DNA of 46,765 nt from Oscillospiraceae bacterium (GCA_015067925.1 SVLN01000008.1:1-46765), one strand, 5' to 3'. Shown: positions 31,334 to 39,598, numbered from the stretch's first letter. Notes: generated by a model not told the origin, from the letters alone. Program-made: numbers and translations.

Positions 31334-32728
31334 TTGGCTAATGCAAGAAGTGCCGCCATTGCGAAGAACGACCTGACGCAGGGTAATATCCTGAAGAAGA
31401 TCATCATGTTCGCTCTTCCCGTTCTCGGCGGCAGTATTTTCACTCAGCTGTACAACGTGGTTGACTCCATCGTTGTCGGTCAGTTCGTCGGTGCCAGCGC
31501 TCTGGCAGCCGTCGGTTCCAGTTTCACCATCTCCATGCTCTGCAACAGCATTTTTGCAGGTCTGGGCGGTGGCTCCAGCGTCCTTTGCAGCCAGTACTAC
31601 GGTGCCGGTCAGAAAGAGGAACTGGGCGATATGGTCGCCACCACTTATACCCTGGGCCTGATCATCGGCGCCATTCTGACGGTTGTCGGTATTCTGATCG
31701 CCCGTCCGGTCCTGATGCTGCTCAACACCCCCGCCGACATTCTGGATAACTCCGTTATCTATCTGCAGATCGTCTTTGCCGGCTCCATCGGCCACCTGTT
31801 CTATAACATGGGCGCTGCGGTGCTGCGCGGTCTCGGCGATGCAAAGTGGCCGATGTACTTCCTGATCGTCTGCTCCGTCATCAACGTCATCCTTGACCTG
31901 CTGTTCGTCGTTGTGTTCCATTGGGGCGTTGCCGGCGTTGCCTGGGCTACCATCATTGCGCAGACCGTCTCCGCTGTGGGCGTTGTATGGCGCACTGTCC
32001 GTGGCGGCTACGGCTTCAAGCTCAGCTTCAAGATGCTCAGAGTTAACGGCAAGAAGGCTCTGGCTCTCTGCCGCATCGGTATCCCCACTGCCCTGTCCAT
32101 GCTGATCTCCTCCATGGGCATGCTGGTCATCCAGCGCTACAACAACGGCTTCGGTTCCAACTTCGTTGCCACCATGACCATCGTGCAGAAGGTCGATGGC
32201 TTCGCCATGCTGCCCATCCAGGCCATCGGCATGTCCGCCACCACCTTCGTCGGCCAGAACCTGGGCGCCGGCCGTGACGACCGTGTCAAGCAGGGCATCC
32301 GCATCATCAGTACCTCTGTTATTATTCTGGGTGTTGTGATGGGCCTGGCCATGTACTTCTTCGGCTATCAGCTCTCCGGTGCCTTCACCACTGAGCCTGC
32401 CGTTATGGAAATGAGCCGCAACTGCCTGCGCATTGTCTGCTTTATGTATTGGGCCATGGGCCTGCAGATGACCTTCCAAGGCGTTATGCGCGGCGCCGGC
32501 GCTGCCACCGTCCCCATGATCATCAGCTTCGTCTGCATGATCGTCCGTATCCCCGTGGCTTACTTCATCGCCGTTCGCCCCAACTACTATCAGGGCATGC
32601 TGATCTCCATGGTTATCTCCACCATGCTGGGTGCCTTCATCCTGTTCCTGTTCTATAAGTTCAGCAATTGGAAGAAGCATGTCGTCATCCGCAAAGCACC
32701 TGCTGCTCCCGCCGCGAAGGAAGAGTAA
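31334..32728 (+). CDS. MATE family efflux transporter
   Basis: A 464-residue, twelve-helix drug/sodium or proton antiporter. The opening (LTQGNILKKIIMFALPVLGGSIFTQLYNVVDSIVVGQFVG) has the MATE first-helix pattern, and the two six-helix halves repeat the pattern at MTIVQKVDGFAMLPIQAIGMSATTFVGQNLGAG. It ends in a short basic tail. The start is TTG 31334 behind AAAGGAGGG; no in-frame ATG matches as well. Its own promoter and terminator make it a monocistronic gene. Substrates of this clostridial NorM/DinF-like group are unknown. Confidence 0.93.
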   Translation: MANARSAAIAKNDLTQGNILKKIIMFALPVLGGSIFTQLYNVVDSIVVGQFVGASALAAVGSSFTISMLCNSIFAGLGGGSSVLCSQYYGAGQKEELGDMVATTYTLGLIIGAILTVVGILIARPVLMLLNTPADILDNSVIYLQIVFAGSIGHLFYNMGAAVLRGLGDAKWPMYFLIVCSVINVILDLLFVVVFHWGVAGVAWATIIAQTVSAVGVVWRTVRGGYGFKLSFKMLRVNGKKALALCRIGIPTALSMLISSMGMLVIQRYNNGFGSNFVATMTIVQKVDGFAMLPIQAIGMSATTFVGQNLGAGRDDRVKQGIRIISTSVIILGVVMGLAMYFFGYQLSGAFTTEPAVMEMSRNCLRIVCFMYWAMGLQMTFQGVMRGAGAATVPMIISFVCMIVRIPVAYFIAVRPNYYQGMLISMVISTMLGAFILFLFYKFSNWKKHVVIRKAPAAPAAKEE

Positions 32729-32737
32729 TTCACAAAC

Positions 32738-32772
32738 AAAGAAGCTGCCTCATTCGAGGCAGCTTCTTTTTT
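32738..32772. terminator. Bidirectional terminator between MATE and barstar genes
   Basis: AAAGAAGCTGCCTC/GAGGCAGCTTCTTT stem with ATTC loop and T tract on plus; A-rich side serves the minus-strand barstar gene. Confidence 0.9.
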
Positions 32773-32779
32773 GCTCTTT

Positions 32780-33049
32780 TCAGTCCACAAAGAGGACAGA
32801 CAGATATTTGCTGTTCTGTTCTTCCGCCAGCAGCAGGGCGTTTTCCAGGTTTCTGGCGTCCTTCCCCAGGTTCTTCTTCAGCGCTTGCAGATCGGTGACG
32901 ACCACGGTGGTGGGCTCTGCCACGCCGGTGAGAAAGCCGTAGATCCTCTCGGCATTCCAGTCATCGGGCAGGCTCAGGGGCTTGCGAATGGCATCGAGCA
33001 CCTCGGGGAAGCTCTTCACCTGTTCGCCGGTAATGGTTACGATATTCAT
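32780..33049 (-). CDS. Barstar-like ribonuclease inhibitor family protein
   Basis: An 89-residue protein that fits the barstar fold. The strand VTITGEQVKSFPEVLDAIRKPL leads into PDDWNAERIYGFLTGV, the acidic helix that in barstar blocks the barnase active site. TTVVVTDLQALKKNLG and a final LSVLFVD strand follow. No barnase-type ribonuclease is encoded nearby, so it is an orphan immunity-like protein or serves another role. GAGG lies 5 nt before ATG. It is downstream of the M20 peptidase on the same strand and may be cotranscribed with it. Confidence 0.82.
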   Translation of the reverse strand: MNIVTITGEQVKSFPEVLDAIRKPLSLPDDWNAERIYGFLTGVAEPTTVVVTDLQALKKNLGKDARNLENALLLAEEQNSKYLSVLFVD

Positions 33050-33080
33050 AGTTCCTCTTTTCCGAAGGGCTTGCCCCTTC

Positions 33081-34514
33081 TCAGCATTGTTTCATCAAAC
33101 GGATATAAAACTCCACCGCGCGGCAGGCCGCGTCGATGCGAATGCGCTCGTTGTTGCCGTGGATGGCGGCTCTCTCCTCAGAGGTCAGATCCATGGCGGA
33201 GAAGCGGTAGACCTTGTCGCTGATACGGCCATAGTGCCGCGAATCGGAGCACTGCACCATCAGGTACGGGCTGACCACACAGCCCCGCCAGGTGGACGCC
33301 ACCGCTCTTGCCACCTTGTGCCACTCCGGGCAATCGGTGCGGGAGATGCGGCTGGGATTCATACCGTTCAGCAAACGGATCTCGATCTTATCATTGTTTA
33401 CCTGCTTGTTCAGGTATGCCAGGGCGGAATCGATCGTATCCGCCGGATTCAGGCGGATGTTGGACACCAGGCTGGCCTCAGGCGGAATGACGTTGGAGGC
33501 CGCGCTGCCGTCTGCCTGAGTGAAAGCCACGGTGGTACGCATCAGGGCATTGAGCTCACCGCCGGATGCTTTGCAGATCAAGTCCAGAACAGGCCTGAAG
33601 AGCCACAGGTTGGCGAAGATCATGCGGTAAAGGAAAGTTGAGCGCCGGCCCAACGTGTCAAACATCTGCGCCACAGGCGCCGTAAGATGGGCAGGAAACG
33701 GATGGTTCTCCACATTCAGGCAGGCGCGGCTGAGCGCCACCAGGGGTGTGCCGGGTCTCGGCGCGGAGGCATGACCACCGGGCGACTTGGCCCGGTACTG
33801 CACGTCCATCAGGCCCTTTTCGGCAATGCCGATCAGGCCGCAGGGCTCCTTGAGGCCGGGGAATACGCCTTCCACCACGGCGCCGCCCTCGTCCACCACG
33901 AAGGAAAGATCGATGTCGTTTTCCTCAAAGTAGTCCACGATATTCTCAGCGCCTCTGCCGCTGATCTCCTCGCCGCCGGAGAAGGCGAAGTAAATGTCCT
34001 GTTCCGGCACAAAGCCATCGGCGATCAGATGCTCGGCCGCCAGGAGCACGCCATTGAAGGTGACCTTGGTATCCAGCGTGCCGCGCCCCCAGATCACGCC
34101 GTCCTCCACAATGGCCTCGAAGGCAGGCTTTTCCCAATCGGCTTCATTGACCGGCACCACGTCATAGTGGGCCATCATCACGGCAGGATTCTTATGCTGC
34201 CGACCCGGCCAGCGGAAGAGCAGGGCTCTGTCCGGCAACTGCCGAAACTCACAGTTCTCAAACACCTTGGGATACAACCCCGGCAGCTTATCAATGAGCT
34301 TTTCAAATTCCACATCGTCCTCCAGGGCGGGATCCTGATAGGATACGGTCTTGCAGCGCACCAGTTCGCAGAGATTGCGGACCACCGCTTCCCTGTTTAC
34401 CTGCACTTCGGTCTCGTCCGCCCGGACATTTTCCTTGGGGCGGAACGTCAGGGTGCGCGCCAGAACCACCGCAATCAGAACGATCAGCGCAGCGGGAATC
34501 AAAAGCCAAACCAT
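33081..34514 (-). CDS. M20-family metallopeptidase (carboxypeptidase S / PM20D1-like), membrane anchored
   Basis: A 477-residue zinc peptidase. An N-terminal transmembrane helix (residues 2-22) is followed by a linker. The M20 metal motifs appear in order: MAHYDVVPV (first His), WGRGTLDTK (bridging Asp), SGGEEISGRGAENI (catalytic Glu and second Glu ligand) and, near the C-terminus, QCSDSRHYG with the last His. A dimerisation lid domain lies between about 230 and 350. These features match the carboxypeptidase S / PM20D1 group acting on N-acyl amino acids or dipeptides. A divergent promoter to the T-box-trpB unit lies upstream. Confidence 0.92.
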   Translation of the reverse strand: MVWLLIPAALIVLIAVVLARTLTFRPKENVRADETEVQVNREAVVRNLCELVRCKTVSYQDPALEDDVEFEKLIDKLPGLYPKVFENCEFRQLPDRALLFRWPGRQHKNPAVMMAHYDVVPVNEADWEKPAFEAIVEDGVIWGRGTLDTKVTFNGVLLAAEHLIADGFVPEQDIYFAFSGGEEISGRGAENIVDYFEENDIDLSFVVDEGGAVVEGVFPGLKEPCGLIGIAEKGLMDVQYRAKSPGGHASAPRPGTPLVALSRACLNVENHPFPAHLTAPVAQMFDTLGRRSTFLYRMIFANLWLFRPVLDLICKASGGELNALMRTTVAFTQADGSAASNVIPPEASLVSNIRLNPADTIDSALAYLNKQVNNDKIEIRLLNGMNPSRISRTDCPEWHKVARAVASTWRGCVVSPYLMVQCSDSRHYGRISDKVYRFSAMDLTSEERAAIHGNNERIRIDAACRAVEFYIRLMKQC

Positions 34515-34546
34515 AGTATTTCTCCTTACTTTCGTCTCTTTCGTTC

Positions 34547-34575
34547 ATCATAGTCATTTCCCGGCAAGCTGTCAA
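34547..34575 (-). promoter_or_regulatory. Promoter of the M20 peptidase gene
   Basis: TTGACA (34575-34570), 17-bp spacer, TATGAT (34552-34547) on the minus strand. Confidence 0.85.
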
Positions 34576-34606
34576 GTTCTGCCACAAAGGAAAGAAATCA
34601 TTGCTA

Positions 34607-34635
34607 TTGACAACCCATTTTTTCGGTGCTACAAT
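34607..34635 (+). promoter_or_regulatory. Promoter of the T-box/trpB transcript
   Basis: TTGACA (34607-34612), 17-bp spacer, TACAAT (34630-34635). Confidence 0.88.
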
Positions 34636-34639
34636 GAGG

Positions 34640-34922
34640 AAAATTGAATCAAACCGTTGAAGCGGAGATAACGGCGATGATGCCTTCACAGAGAGCCCGT
34701 GTTGCTGAAAGTCGGGTAAGAAACAAATCGTCAAATGGACCGCGGAGGGCGCAGTCAAAGGGGCCTTGCCCTGAGTATTCTGCGACGTAAGGCATGCGTC
34801 AGTTGCCGGGGATATGTCAGTATCCTGCAAGTGCACAGCAAGGCTGTGAATCAAGGTGGCACCGCGGATAAGTATTTATTCGTCCTTGACAGAACCATTC
34901 TTCTGTTGGGGGCGTTTTCTTT
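34640..34922 (+). promoter_or_regulatory. T-box leader (tryptophan specifier) of trpB
   Basis: The invariant T-box AAGGTGGCACCGCGG is at 34853-34867. Upstream, AGAGAGCCCGTG and CTGAAAGTCGGGT form the distal Stem I pattern. The specifier region reads CAAATGGACC near 34735, in which TGG (Trp) is followed by the expected A and agrees with the downstream gene. The antiterminator helix is followed by an imperfect terminator stem (34881-34914) and GTTTTCTTTT. Uncharged tRNA-Trp should permit read-through into trpB. The specifier reading was made by eye and not from a folded model. Confidence 0.93.
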
Positions 34923-34951
34923 TGCCTTCGCAGAATCCTCAGGAGGCACTT

Positions 34952-34984
34952 ATGGCTCTTCTTACCAAACGATGGCGTCGGTAA
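34952..34984 (+). CDS. Putative Trp-codon leader peptide MALLTKRWRR
   Basis: A ten-codon ORF between the T-box terminator and trpB. A perfect AGGAGG (34941-34946) is 5 nt before ATG; the peptide ends at TAA 34982-34984, 54 nt before the trpB start. It carries one Trp codon (34973-34975) followed by two Arg codons. ATCCTC (34935-34940) directly before the leader SD is complementary to GAGGAT (35027-35032), the trpB ribosome binding site. The placement recalls rtpLP, the leader peptide of the Bacillus anti-TRAP operon, which also follows a Trp T-box. Expression is unproven. Confidence 0.5.
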   Translation: MALLTKRWRR

Positions 34985-35038
34985 TACCCCAAAGAAAACA
35001 CACTACATCTTTAACATATCAAATTGGAGGATCATCCC

Positions 35039-36256
35039 ATGAAGTTCAACGGCATTGATTTTGATACTTATTTTAAGAACTACCCCAATAAAGAAGGTTA
35101 TTTCGGCAAGTACGGCGGCTCCTACGTTTCCCCCGAGCTGCAGAAGGCCATGGACGAGATCACCGAGGCCTACTTCACCATTTGCAAATCCCGCAAGTTC
35201 ATCGACGAACTGCGCCGCATTCGCAGAGAGTTCCAGGGCCGTCCTACCCCCATCTCCCACCTGGAGCGTCTGAGCAACAAGTACGGCAACGTGCAGCTGT
35301 ACGCCAAGCGTGAGGACCTGAACCACACCGGCGCCCACAAGCTCAACCACTGCATGGGCGAGGTTCTGCTGGCCAAGTACATGGGCAAGAAGAAGGTCAT
35401 CGCCGAAACCGGCGCCGGCCAGCACGGCGTGGCCATGGCCACCGCCGCCGCCTACTTCGGTCTGGAGTGCGACATCCACATGGGCTCCGTGGACATCAAG
35501 AAGCAGGCTCCCAACGTGGCAAGAATGAAGATCCTGGGCGCCAACATCGTGGAAGTCACCCACGGTCTGGCCACCCTGAAGGAAGCCGTTGACTCCGCCT
35601 TTGAGGCTTACGCCAACGACTATCAGAACAGCATGTATTGCATCGGCTCCGTGGTCGGCCCGCACCCCTTCCCCATGATGGTGCGTGACTTCCAGCACGT
35701 GGTGGGCGAAGAGTCCAGAGACCAGTTCATCAAGATGACCGGCGAACTGCCCGACGCCATCGTCGCCTGCGTGGGCGGCGGCTCCAACTCCGCCGGCTTC
35801 TTCTCCGGTTTCCTGAATGACCCCGTGGACATCTACGGCATCGAGCCTCTGGGCCGCGGCACCGCCCTGGGCGATCACGCCGCCAGCCTGCAGTACGGCA
35901 CCGAGGGCATCATGCACGGCTTCAACTCCATTATGCTCAAGGACGAGAACGGCGATCCCGCCCCCGTGTACTCTGTGGCCTCCGGCCTGGATTACCCCTC
36001 CTCCGGCCCCGAGCACGCCTTCCTGCATGAACTCGGCCGCGTCAAGTACGACGTCATCAACGATGACGATACCATTGACGCCTTCTATGAGCTCTCTCGC
36101 CTGGAGGGTATCATCCCCGCCATTGAGAGTGCCCACGCCGTTGCCTACGGCATCAAGCTGGCCAAGGAAATGGATCACGGCAGCGTGATCATCTGCCTGT
36201 CCGGCCGCGGTGACAAGGACATGGACTACGTCATCGAAAACTACGGCATCCGCTAA
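35039..36256 (+). CDS. trpB: Tryptophan synthase beta chain, stand-alone
   Basis: Joins indole with serine to give tryptophan. The 405-residue PLP enzyme starts at ATG 35039 with GGAGG 8 nt upstream. The PLP lysine is Lys101 in [15 protein letters not shown] and the catalytic Glu123 is in [22 protein letters not shown] and [13 protein letters not shown] are the indole-channel and phosphate-loop motifs. The family normally reads HKINN where HKLNH stands here. There is no trpA or other trp gene adjacent, so it may salvage free indole, or its partner lies elsewhere. The upstream T-box supports a role in Trp supply. Confidence 0.93.
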   Translation: MKFNGIDFDTYFKNYPNKEGYFGKYGGSYVSPELQKAMDEITEAYFTICKSRKFIDELRRIRREFQGRPTPISHLERLSNKYGNVQLYAKREDLNHTGAHKLNHCMGEVLLAKYMGKKKVIAETGAGQHGVAMATAAAYFGLECDIHMGSVDIKKQAPNVARMKILGANIVEVTHGLATLKEAVDSAFEAYANDYQNSMYCIGSVVGPHPFPMMVRDFQHVVGEESRDQFIKMTGELPDAIVACVGGGSNSAGFFSGFLNDPVDIYGIEPLGRGTALGDHAASLQYGTEGIMHGFNSIMLKDENGDPAPVYSVASGLDYPSSGPEHAFLHELGRVKYDVINDDDTIDAFYELSRLEGIIPAIESAHAVAYGIKLAKEMDHGSVIICLSGRGDKDMDYVIENYGIR

Positions 36257-36265
36257 ACAAGAAAC

Positions 36266-36300
36266 AAACCTGCCTGCGGGAATCCTCGCAGGCAGGTTTT
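36266..36300. terminator. Bidirectional terminator between trpB and the DUF4097 gene
   Basis: AAACCTGCCTGCG/CGCAGGCAGGTTT stem; T tract on the plus strand and A/T-rich flank on the other side. Confidence 0.9.
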
Positions 36301-36304
36301 CTTT

Positions 36305-37210
36305 TTATCCGATTGTCAGGTGCACATCGCCCGTGGTCGTGAAAATCTCACACATTCCGCCGGTGACGGACTGAGGCACATCAATGCTGCCCGTGCTCGT
36401 TTTCACAGAGAACGTTTTCCCGGTCAGCAAGCTTCCCTTCACATCGCCCGTGCCACCACGGACATAGATTTCTGCGGCATCGCTTTCGTCAAAGACAACA
36501 TCGCCTGTACTTCGCTCAATATGAATCCCCTCTTCTGCAAGCACACGTTTCAGGGAAATATCGCCGGTGCTTCCGGTGGATTTCACATTCCTGCACACCA
36601 CGTCGGAGAGTTCCGCTCTACCCGTGGAAACATAAACAGCCACATCGGCTTCGCACTCGATCCCGGCGGCAATGATGTCGCCTGTGGAGGCGGAAAGCTC
36701 TATCATCTTAGCCGAAATATTGTCCAGATGAATGTGGCCGGTGCTCATACCAATGCTCACCTGGTCAAATCGGAAATCATGGGATAGCTGCACATCGCCG
36801 GTGCTTCCTACTATATGAAGATTTCCATATTCCGCATTCGGAAGATAGATCGTGATCTTTGTATGTTCCAGGCCAAAGCCGATGAAATCGAACCATTCTT
36901 TCTCGTTTTTTACCTGAACCGTGAGGACGCCATTCTGCACAAAAACCGTGTGTTTTACCTTGCTTTCTTCACGGCAGACCACCTTGCAGGTTCCATCCTC
37001 GGATCGCGCAAAGAAAACATCCGCCGTATCGGTATAGATGGTCAGGTCGTGGAAGTCTTCGCCGATTTCGTATGTGTTGGTTTCATACACCGTCGTGTCC
37101 AGCTTGGTAACATCCCAACCGTTCGCCGCCATGGCGAAGGTCAACAGGCCCAGGCCAAGCAGCACCAGCAAAGCTGCAAGGCAGAGCCAGATGATTGTTC
37201 TCTTTCTCAT
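36305..37210 (-). CDS. DUF4097 beta-helix repeat protein, membrane anchored
   Basis: A 301-residue protein from ATG 37210, which overlaps the DUF1700 stop by 4 nt. Residues 5-28 form a signal/anchor helix. The rest is a repetitive beta-strand solenoid in which STGD/STGH/STGS turns recur about every 17-22 residues (IVGSTGDVQLS, IGMSTGHIHLD, LSASTGDIIAAG, STGRAELS, STGSTGDISL, ERSTGDVVFD, TGDVKGS, STGSIDVP, TTGDVHLTIG). This is the DUF4097 (putative adhesin-like) pattern. The domain is predicted outside the membrane. It is the usual third member of PadR-DUF1700-DUF4097 modules, with unknown role. Confidence 0.92.
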   Translation of the reverse strand: MRKRTIIWLCLAALLVLLGLGLLTFAMAANGWDVTKLDTTVYETNTYEIGEDFHDLTIYTDTADVFFARSEDGTCKVVCREESKVKHTVFVQNGVLTVQVKNEKEWFDFIGFGLEHTKITIYLPNAEYGNLHIVGSTGDVQLSHDFRFDQVSIGMSTGHIHLDNISAKMIELSASTGDIIAAGIECEADVAVYVSTGRAELSDVVCRNVKSTGSTGDISLKRVLAEEGIHIERSTGDVVFDESDAAEIYVRGGTGDVKGSLLTGKTFSVKTSTGSIDVPQSVTGGMCEIFTTTGDVHLTIG

Positions 37211-37809
37211 TCGCCATCCTCCTTTTTCAGAAGCAGCATTTTCATGCCATACACCGTTTTCTTTGCCAGCAGCACCAGGCCCTTGCTTGCCGCCTTGCAG
37301 CCAAGGCAGAGGAAAATCGCCACGCCGGCGCAAACGCAGCCTGCACCAATGGCCGCAAGGCCTGTCAAGCTATTTGCATGTGAGCAGTAGAACACACCCA
37401 GAACAAAGCATCCCATCGCACTCGCAATGACCGCGACAAACGTGGCCCAGAGGGAGATCACCACCGCCCAAAGGGAGGCATAGAGGGAAATTCCCACGGC
37501 AAAGACGGCAATCAGCAAAGACAGCCAGATGGGAGAACCCAGAACCAGCAGCACAACTTCCCAGGCTGCAAGCTTTCTTTTCGGTTTGATCTTCTTTTTC
37601 GCAAGCTTTGCAAGGGGAATCTCTGCCACGATTTGTGCCGCAATTTCGTTGGCAGCGCCGATCTCGGCAATGGCCTCCTGTTCCGTGAGGCCCTCTTCCA
37701 TGCGATCTGCGATCATTTCAGAATAAAAATCAATCCGTTCTTCCAACTCTTCCCGCGGCAAGAAGGATAATTCTTCCCGCAAGGCAAGTATAAACTCGGT
37801 CTTATTCAT
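37207..37809 (-). CDS. DUF1700 (HAAS) membrane protein
   Basis: A 200-residue protein starting at ATG 37809, 9 nt after GGGAGG and overlapping the padR stop by 8 nt. Residues 1-70 form the HAAS helical domain (KTEFILALREELSFLPREELEERIDFYSEMI, DRMEEGLTEQEAIAEIG). Four hydrophobic helices follow between about 75 and 185. In the known modules the HAAS domain is thought to interact with the PadR repressor or act as a membrane partner of the DUF4097 protein; the signal is unknown. Confidence 0.92.
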   Translation of the reverse strand: MNKTEFILALREELSFLPREELEERIDFYSEMIADRMEEGLTEQEAIAEIGAANEIAAQIVAEIPLAKLAKKKIKPKRKLAAWEVVLLVLGSPIWLSLLIAVFAVGISLYASLWAVVISLWATFVAVIASAMGCFVLGVFYCSHANSLTGLAAIGAGCVCAGVAIFLCLGCKAASKGLVLLAKKTVYGMKMLLLKKEDGE

Positions 37810-38122
37810 GCTTTGCATCCTCCCTGGTAACAAATTGGTAGATTGAAAGGAGTTCCTTCCACTCTTGTTTAAAACTCTCGATCTTTTTCAATCCCTCATC
37901 GGTAATGCGATAATACTTTCGGAGTCTGCCGCCGTGCTCGGCGGTGCGAACCGTCAGCATTCCCGCCGTTTCCAGGCGTTTGAGGATGGTATAAAGGGTG
38001 GATTCCGATAGCTCCAGATACGGCTTCATATCCTTCATGATCTTGTAGCCGTAGGAATCCTCGTTCTTGATGGCCGCCAGGACGCTCACATCCAGCAGGC
38101 CTCGTTTCAACTGTGCATCCAT
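37802..38122 (-). CDS. PadR-family transcriptional regulator
   Basis: A 106-residue winged-helix repressor. ATG 38122 has GGGAGG 7 nt upstream; longer starts are too close to or include that site. LKRGLLDVSVLAAIKNEDSYGYKIMKDMKPYLELSESTLYTILKRLETAGMLTV is the classic PadR DNA-binding domain (about 5-58). RKYYRITDEGLKKIESFKQEW forms the wing and the start of the dimer helix. It heads the three-gene operon with DUF1700 and DUF4097 and probably represses it: a split ATAC-N13-GTAT inverted repeat overlaps the promoter spacer. Confidence 0.95.
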   Translation of the reverse strand: MDAQLKRGLLDVSVLAAIKNEDSYGYKIMKDMKPYLELSESTLYTILKRLETAGMLTVRTAEHGGRLRKYYRITDEGLKKIESFKQEWKELLSIYQFVTREDAKHE

Positions 38123-38147
38123 TCTCATGCCTCCCATCCTGATATAC

Positions 38148-38176
38148 ATCGTACCACGAAGTATTGGCCCTGTCAA
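38148..38176 (-). promoter_or_regulatory. Promoter of the padR operon
   Basis: TTGACA (38176-38171), 17-bp spacer, TACGAT (38153-38148) on the minus strand, with ATAC and GTAT half-sites around it. Confidence 0.85.
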
Positions 38177-38206
38177 GGCAGATACCTGCACCCTTCGACA
38201 AGCAGC

Positions 38207-38235
38207 AAAAATCCCGCGGCCGAACGCCGCGGGAT
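38207..38235 (-). terminator. Terminator after arsC
   Basis: ATCCCGCGGC/GCCGCGGGAT stem with a 5-nt loop and U tract on the minus strand. Confidence 0.88.
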
Positions 38236-38239
38236 TCTT

Positions 38240-38617
38240 TTATAACGCTTTGATTCTCTCTTCAATGGCGCGGATCACCCGGAGGAACGCTTCATCGCTC
38301 TGTCCCGTGGGATCCGGCAGGCCCCAGTCAGCATCGAAAGCTCTTCCGATGTAAGGACAGCCCACGTCACAGCCCATGGAAATGGCGATATCGGGTGTCG
38401 GTATCTGATCCGCCGTTTTGCTGTACTGTGTCAGTTCCATGTCGATGCCGTAAAGCTGCTTCATCAACCGCACAGCATCCTGATTGATCTGCGGCTTGGT
38501 TTCCGTTCCCGCCGAATAAAAGTCGAAGTCATCCGCCCGCAGGTGCTTTCCCAGGGCTTCCGCGATCTGACTGCGGCAGGAATTGTGCACACAAATAAAA
38601 GCCACCTTTTGCTTCAT
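38240..38617 (-). CDS. arsC: Arsenate reductase, thioredoxin-dependent (LMW phosphatase type)
   Basis: A 125-residue protein of the low-molecular-weight tyrosine phosphatase fold. The P-loop is CVHNSCRSQ (Cys9, Arg15), the general acid is Asp102 in LPDPTG, and the second redox cysteines are Cys83 and Cys87 in MGCDVGCPYIG. This fits the S. aureus-type ArsC, where three cysteines relay electrons to thioredoxin. The spacing of the last two cysteines (four residues) is shorter than the seven in pI258 ArsC, so a protein phosphatase or other variant is possible. No arsR or arsB nearby; it lies 8 nt after the NIF3-like gene. Confidence 0.87.
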   Translation of the reverse strand: MKQKVAFICVHNSCRSQIAEALGKHLRADDFDFYSAGTETKPQINQDAVRLMKQLYGIDMELTQYSKTADQIPTPDIAISMGCDVGCPYIGRAFDADWGLPDPTGQSDEAFLRVIRAIEERIKAL

Positions 38618-38625
38618 TCGGGGAA

Positions 38626-39453
38626 TCAGACGAGGCCGCTGATGCGGACGATCTCAATGCCTTCAGCTTCCCAGGCATCGAGGATCTGATTGAAGCCCAG
38701 GGAGTCGCTGGCCATGTGACCGGCGATAACCAGGTTGGACTTATTGTGCTTTCTCAGGCCTTCCACCACATCGGGGGTGGCATGCATGCCCACGAAGGTG
38801 CCGATACCGGCATTGGAGCAGGCGATGTACTCATCCAGAGTGGGAGCACCCACGCCGTACATTTCCACGTAGATCTTGCCGGCGAAGCTGTCCGGACCGC
38901 CGACCCAGACTTCCGGACCCTGGCCCTCGAGAGCTTCCTTGTACTCGCGGATGGTCAGCAGTTCGTCAATGACGTCCCTGATGGTGCAGCGGGGATTGCG
39001 CGCAGACAACTCGTCCATCTTCTTCTGCACGGTGCGCTCAGCCAGCATATCGGCCGGGGTGTGGAACGCCACGTTGCTGATGTCCAGCAGCTTGGCGGTG
39101 TCGTGCATCTGGGTGCGGTTGCGGCTGTGCATACCCTGGTCGCGCTTTCTCTTGCCATCGTAAGCCAGGCGCTGGGCCTCGTTGATGGGTACGCCGCACT
39201 CTAAAAGCTTCTTCATGTGGTCGCGGCTGAACAGATCGGTGCCGCCACCGTTCATGATGCCGGCGGGATGGTGCTGGGCAACACAGTCAAAGCCCAGCTG
39301 CTTGGCCAACAGCAGCATGGTCGGATCCATGTCGATACCGGCCAGGATGCGCTTGACCTCCTTCTCGTTGTCATAGACAATACCGGAGTCCTCGGGCATC
39401 TTGTCCAAGCCCACCAGTTCCATAACGATCTGATACATGTCTTTTACTTTCAT
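38626..39453 (-). CDS. NIF3-like (DUF34) dinuclear metal protein
   Basis: A 275-residue protein related to the NIF3/YqfO/DUF34 family. The first metal motif appears as FDCVAQHHPAGIMNGGG (about 54-70), matching the HHP signature. The second reads VIAGHMASDSLGFNQILDAWEAEGIEIV at the end, a GH...E pattern. Middle residues (DISNVAFHTPADMLAE) carry another His. DUF34 proteins bind two metals, and their reaction is still uncertain. ATG 39453 is selected because AAGGGGG lies upstream; the open frame extends further, but the promoter sits between 39535 and 39563. It is cotranscribed with arsC. Confidence 0.82.
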   Translation of the reverse strand: MKVKDMYQIVMELVGLDKMPEDSGIVYDNEKEVKRILAGIDMDPTMLLLAKQLGFDCVAQHHPAGIMNGGGTDLFSRDHMKKLLECGVPINEAQRLAYDGKRKRDQGMHSRNRTQMHDTAKLLDISNVAFHTPADMLAERTVQKKMDELSARNPRCTIRDVIDELLTIREYKEALEGQGPEVWVGGPDSFAGKIYVEMYGVGAPTLDEYIACSNAGIGTFVGMHATPDVVEGLRKHNKSNLVIAGHMASDSLGFNQILDAWEAEGIEIVRISGLV

Positions 39454-39534
39454 TTGATTACCCCCTTGATTGTATTCCAAAGTGCGAAGAGTACGAAAAT
39501 TCGTTCTCTCCAACATTCTTTGAATATCACAACC

Positions 39535-39563
39535 ATCATACCATACCATAATACACACTTCAA
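39535..39563 (-). promoter_or_regulatory. Promoter of the NIF3-like gene
   Basis: TTGAAG (39563-39558), 17-bp spacer, TATGAT (39540-39535) on the minus strand. Confidence 0.72.
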
Positions 39564-39598
39564 CCATAAAAACCGCTACTTTTTCCATACTATATTCC

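Noticed and set aside
31316-32680. 454-codon minus open frame opposite the first MATE gene
   Set aside because: His/Asp-rich translation is what mirrored membrane-protein codons give; no start site or motif.
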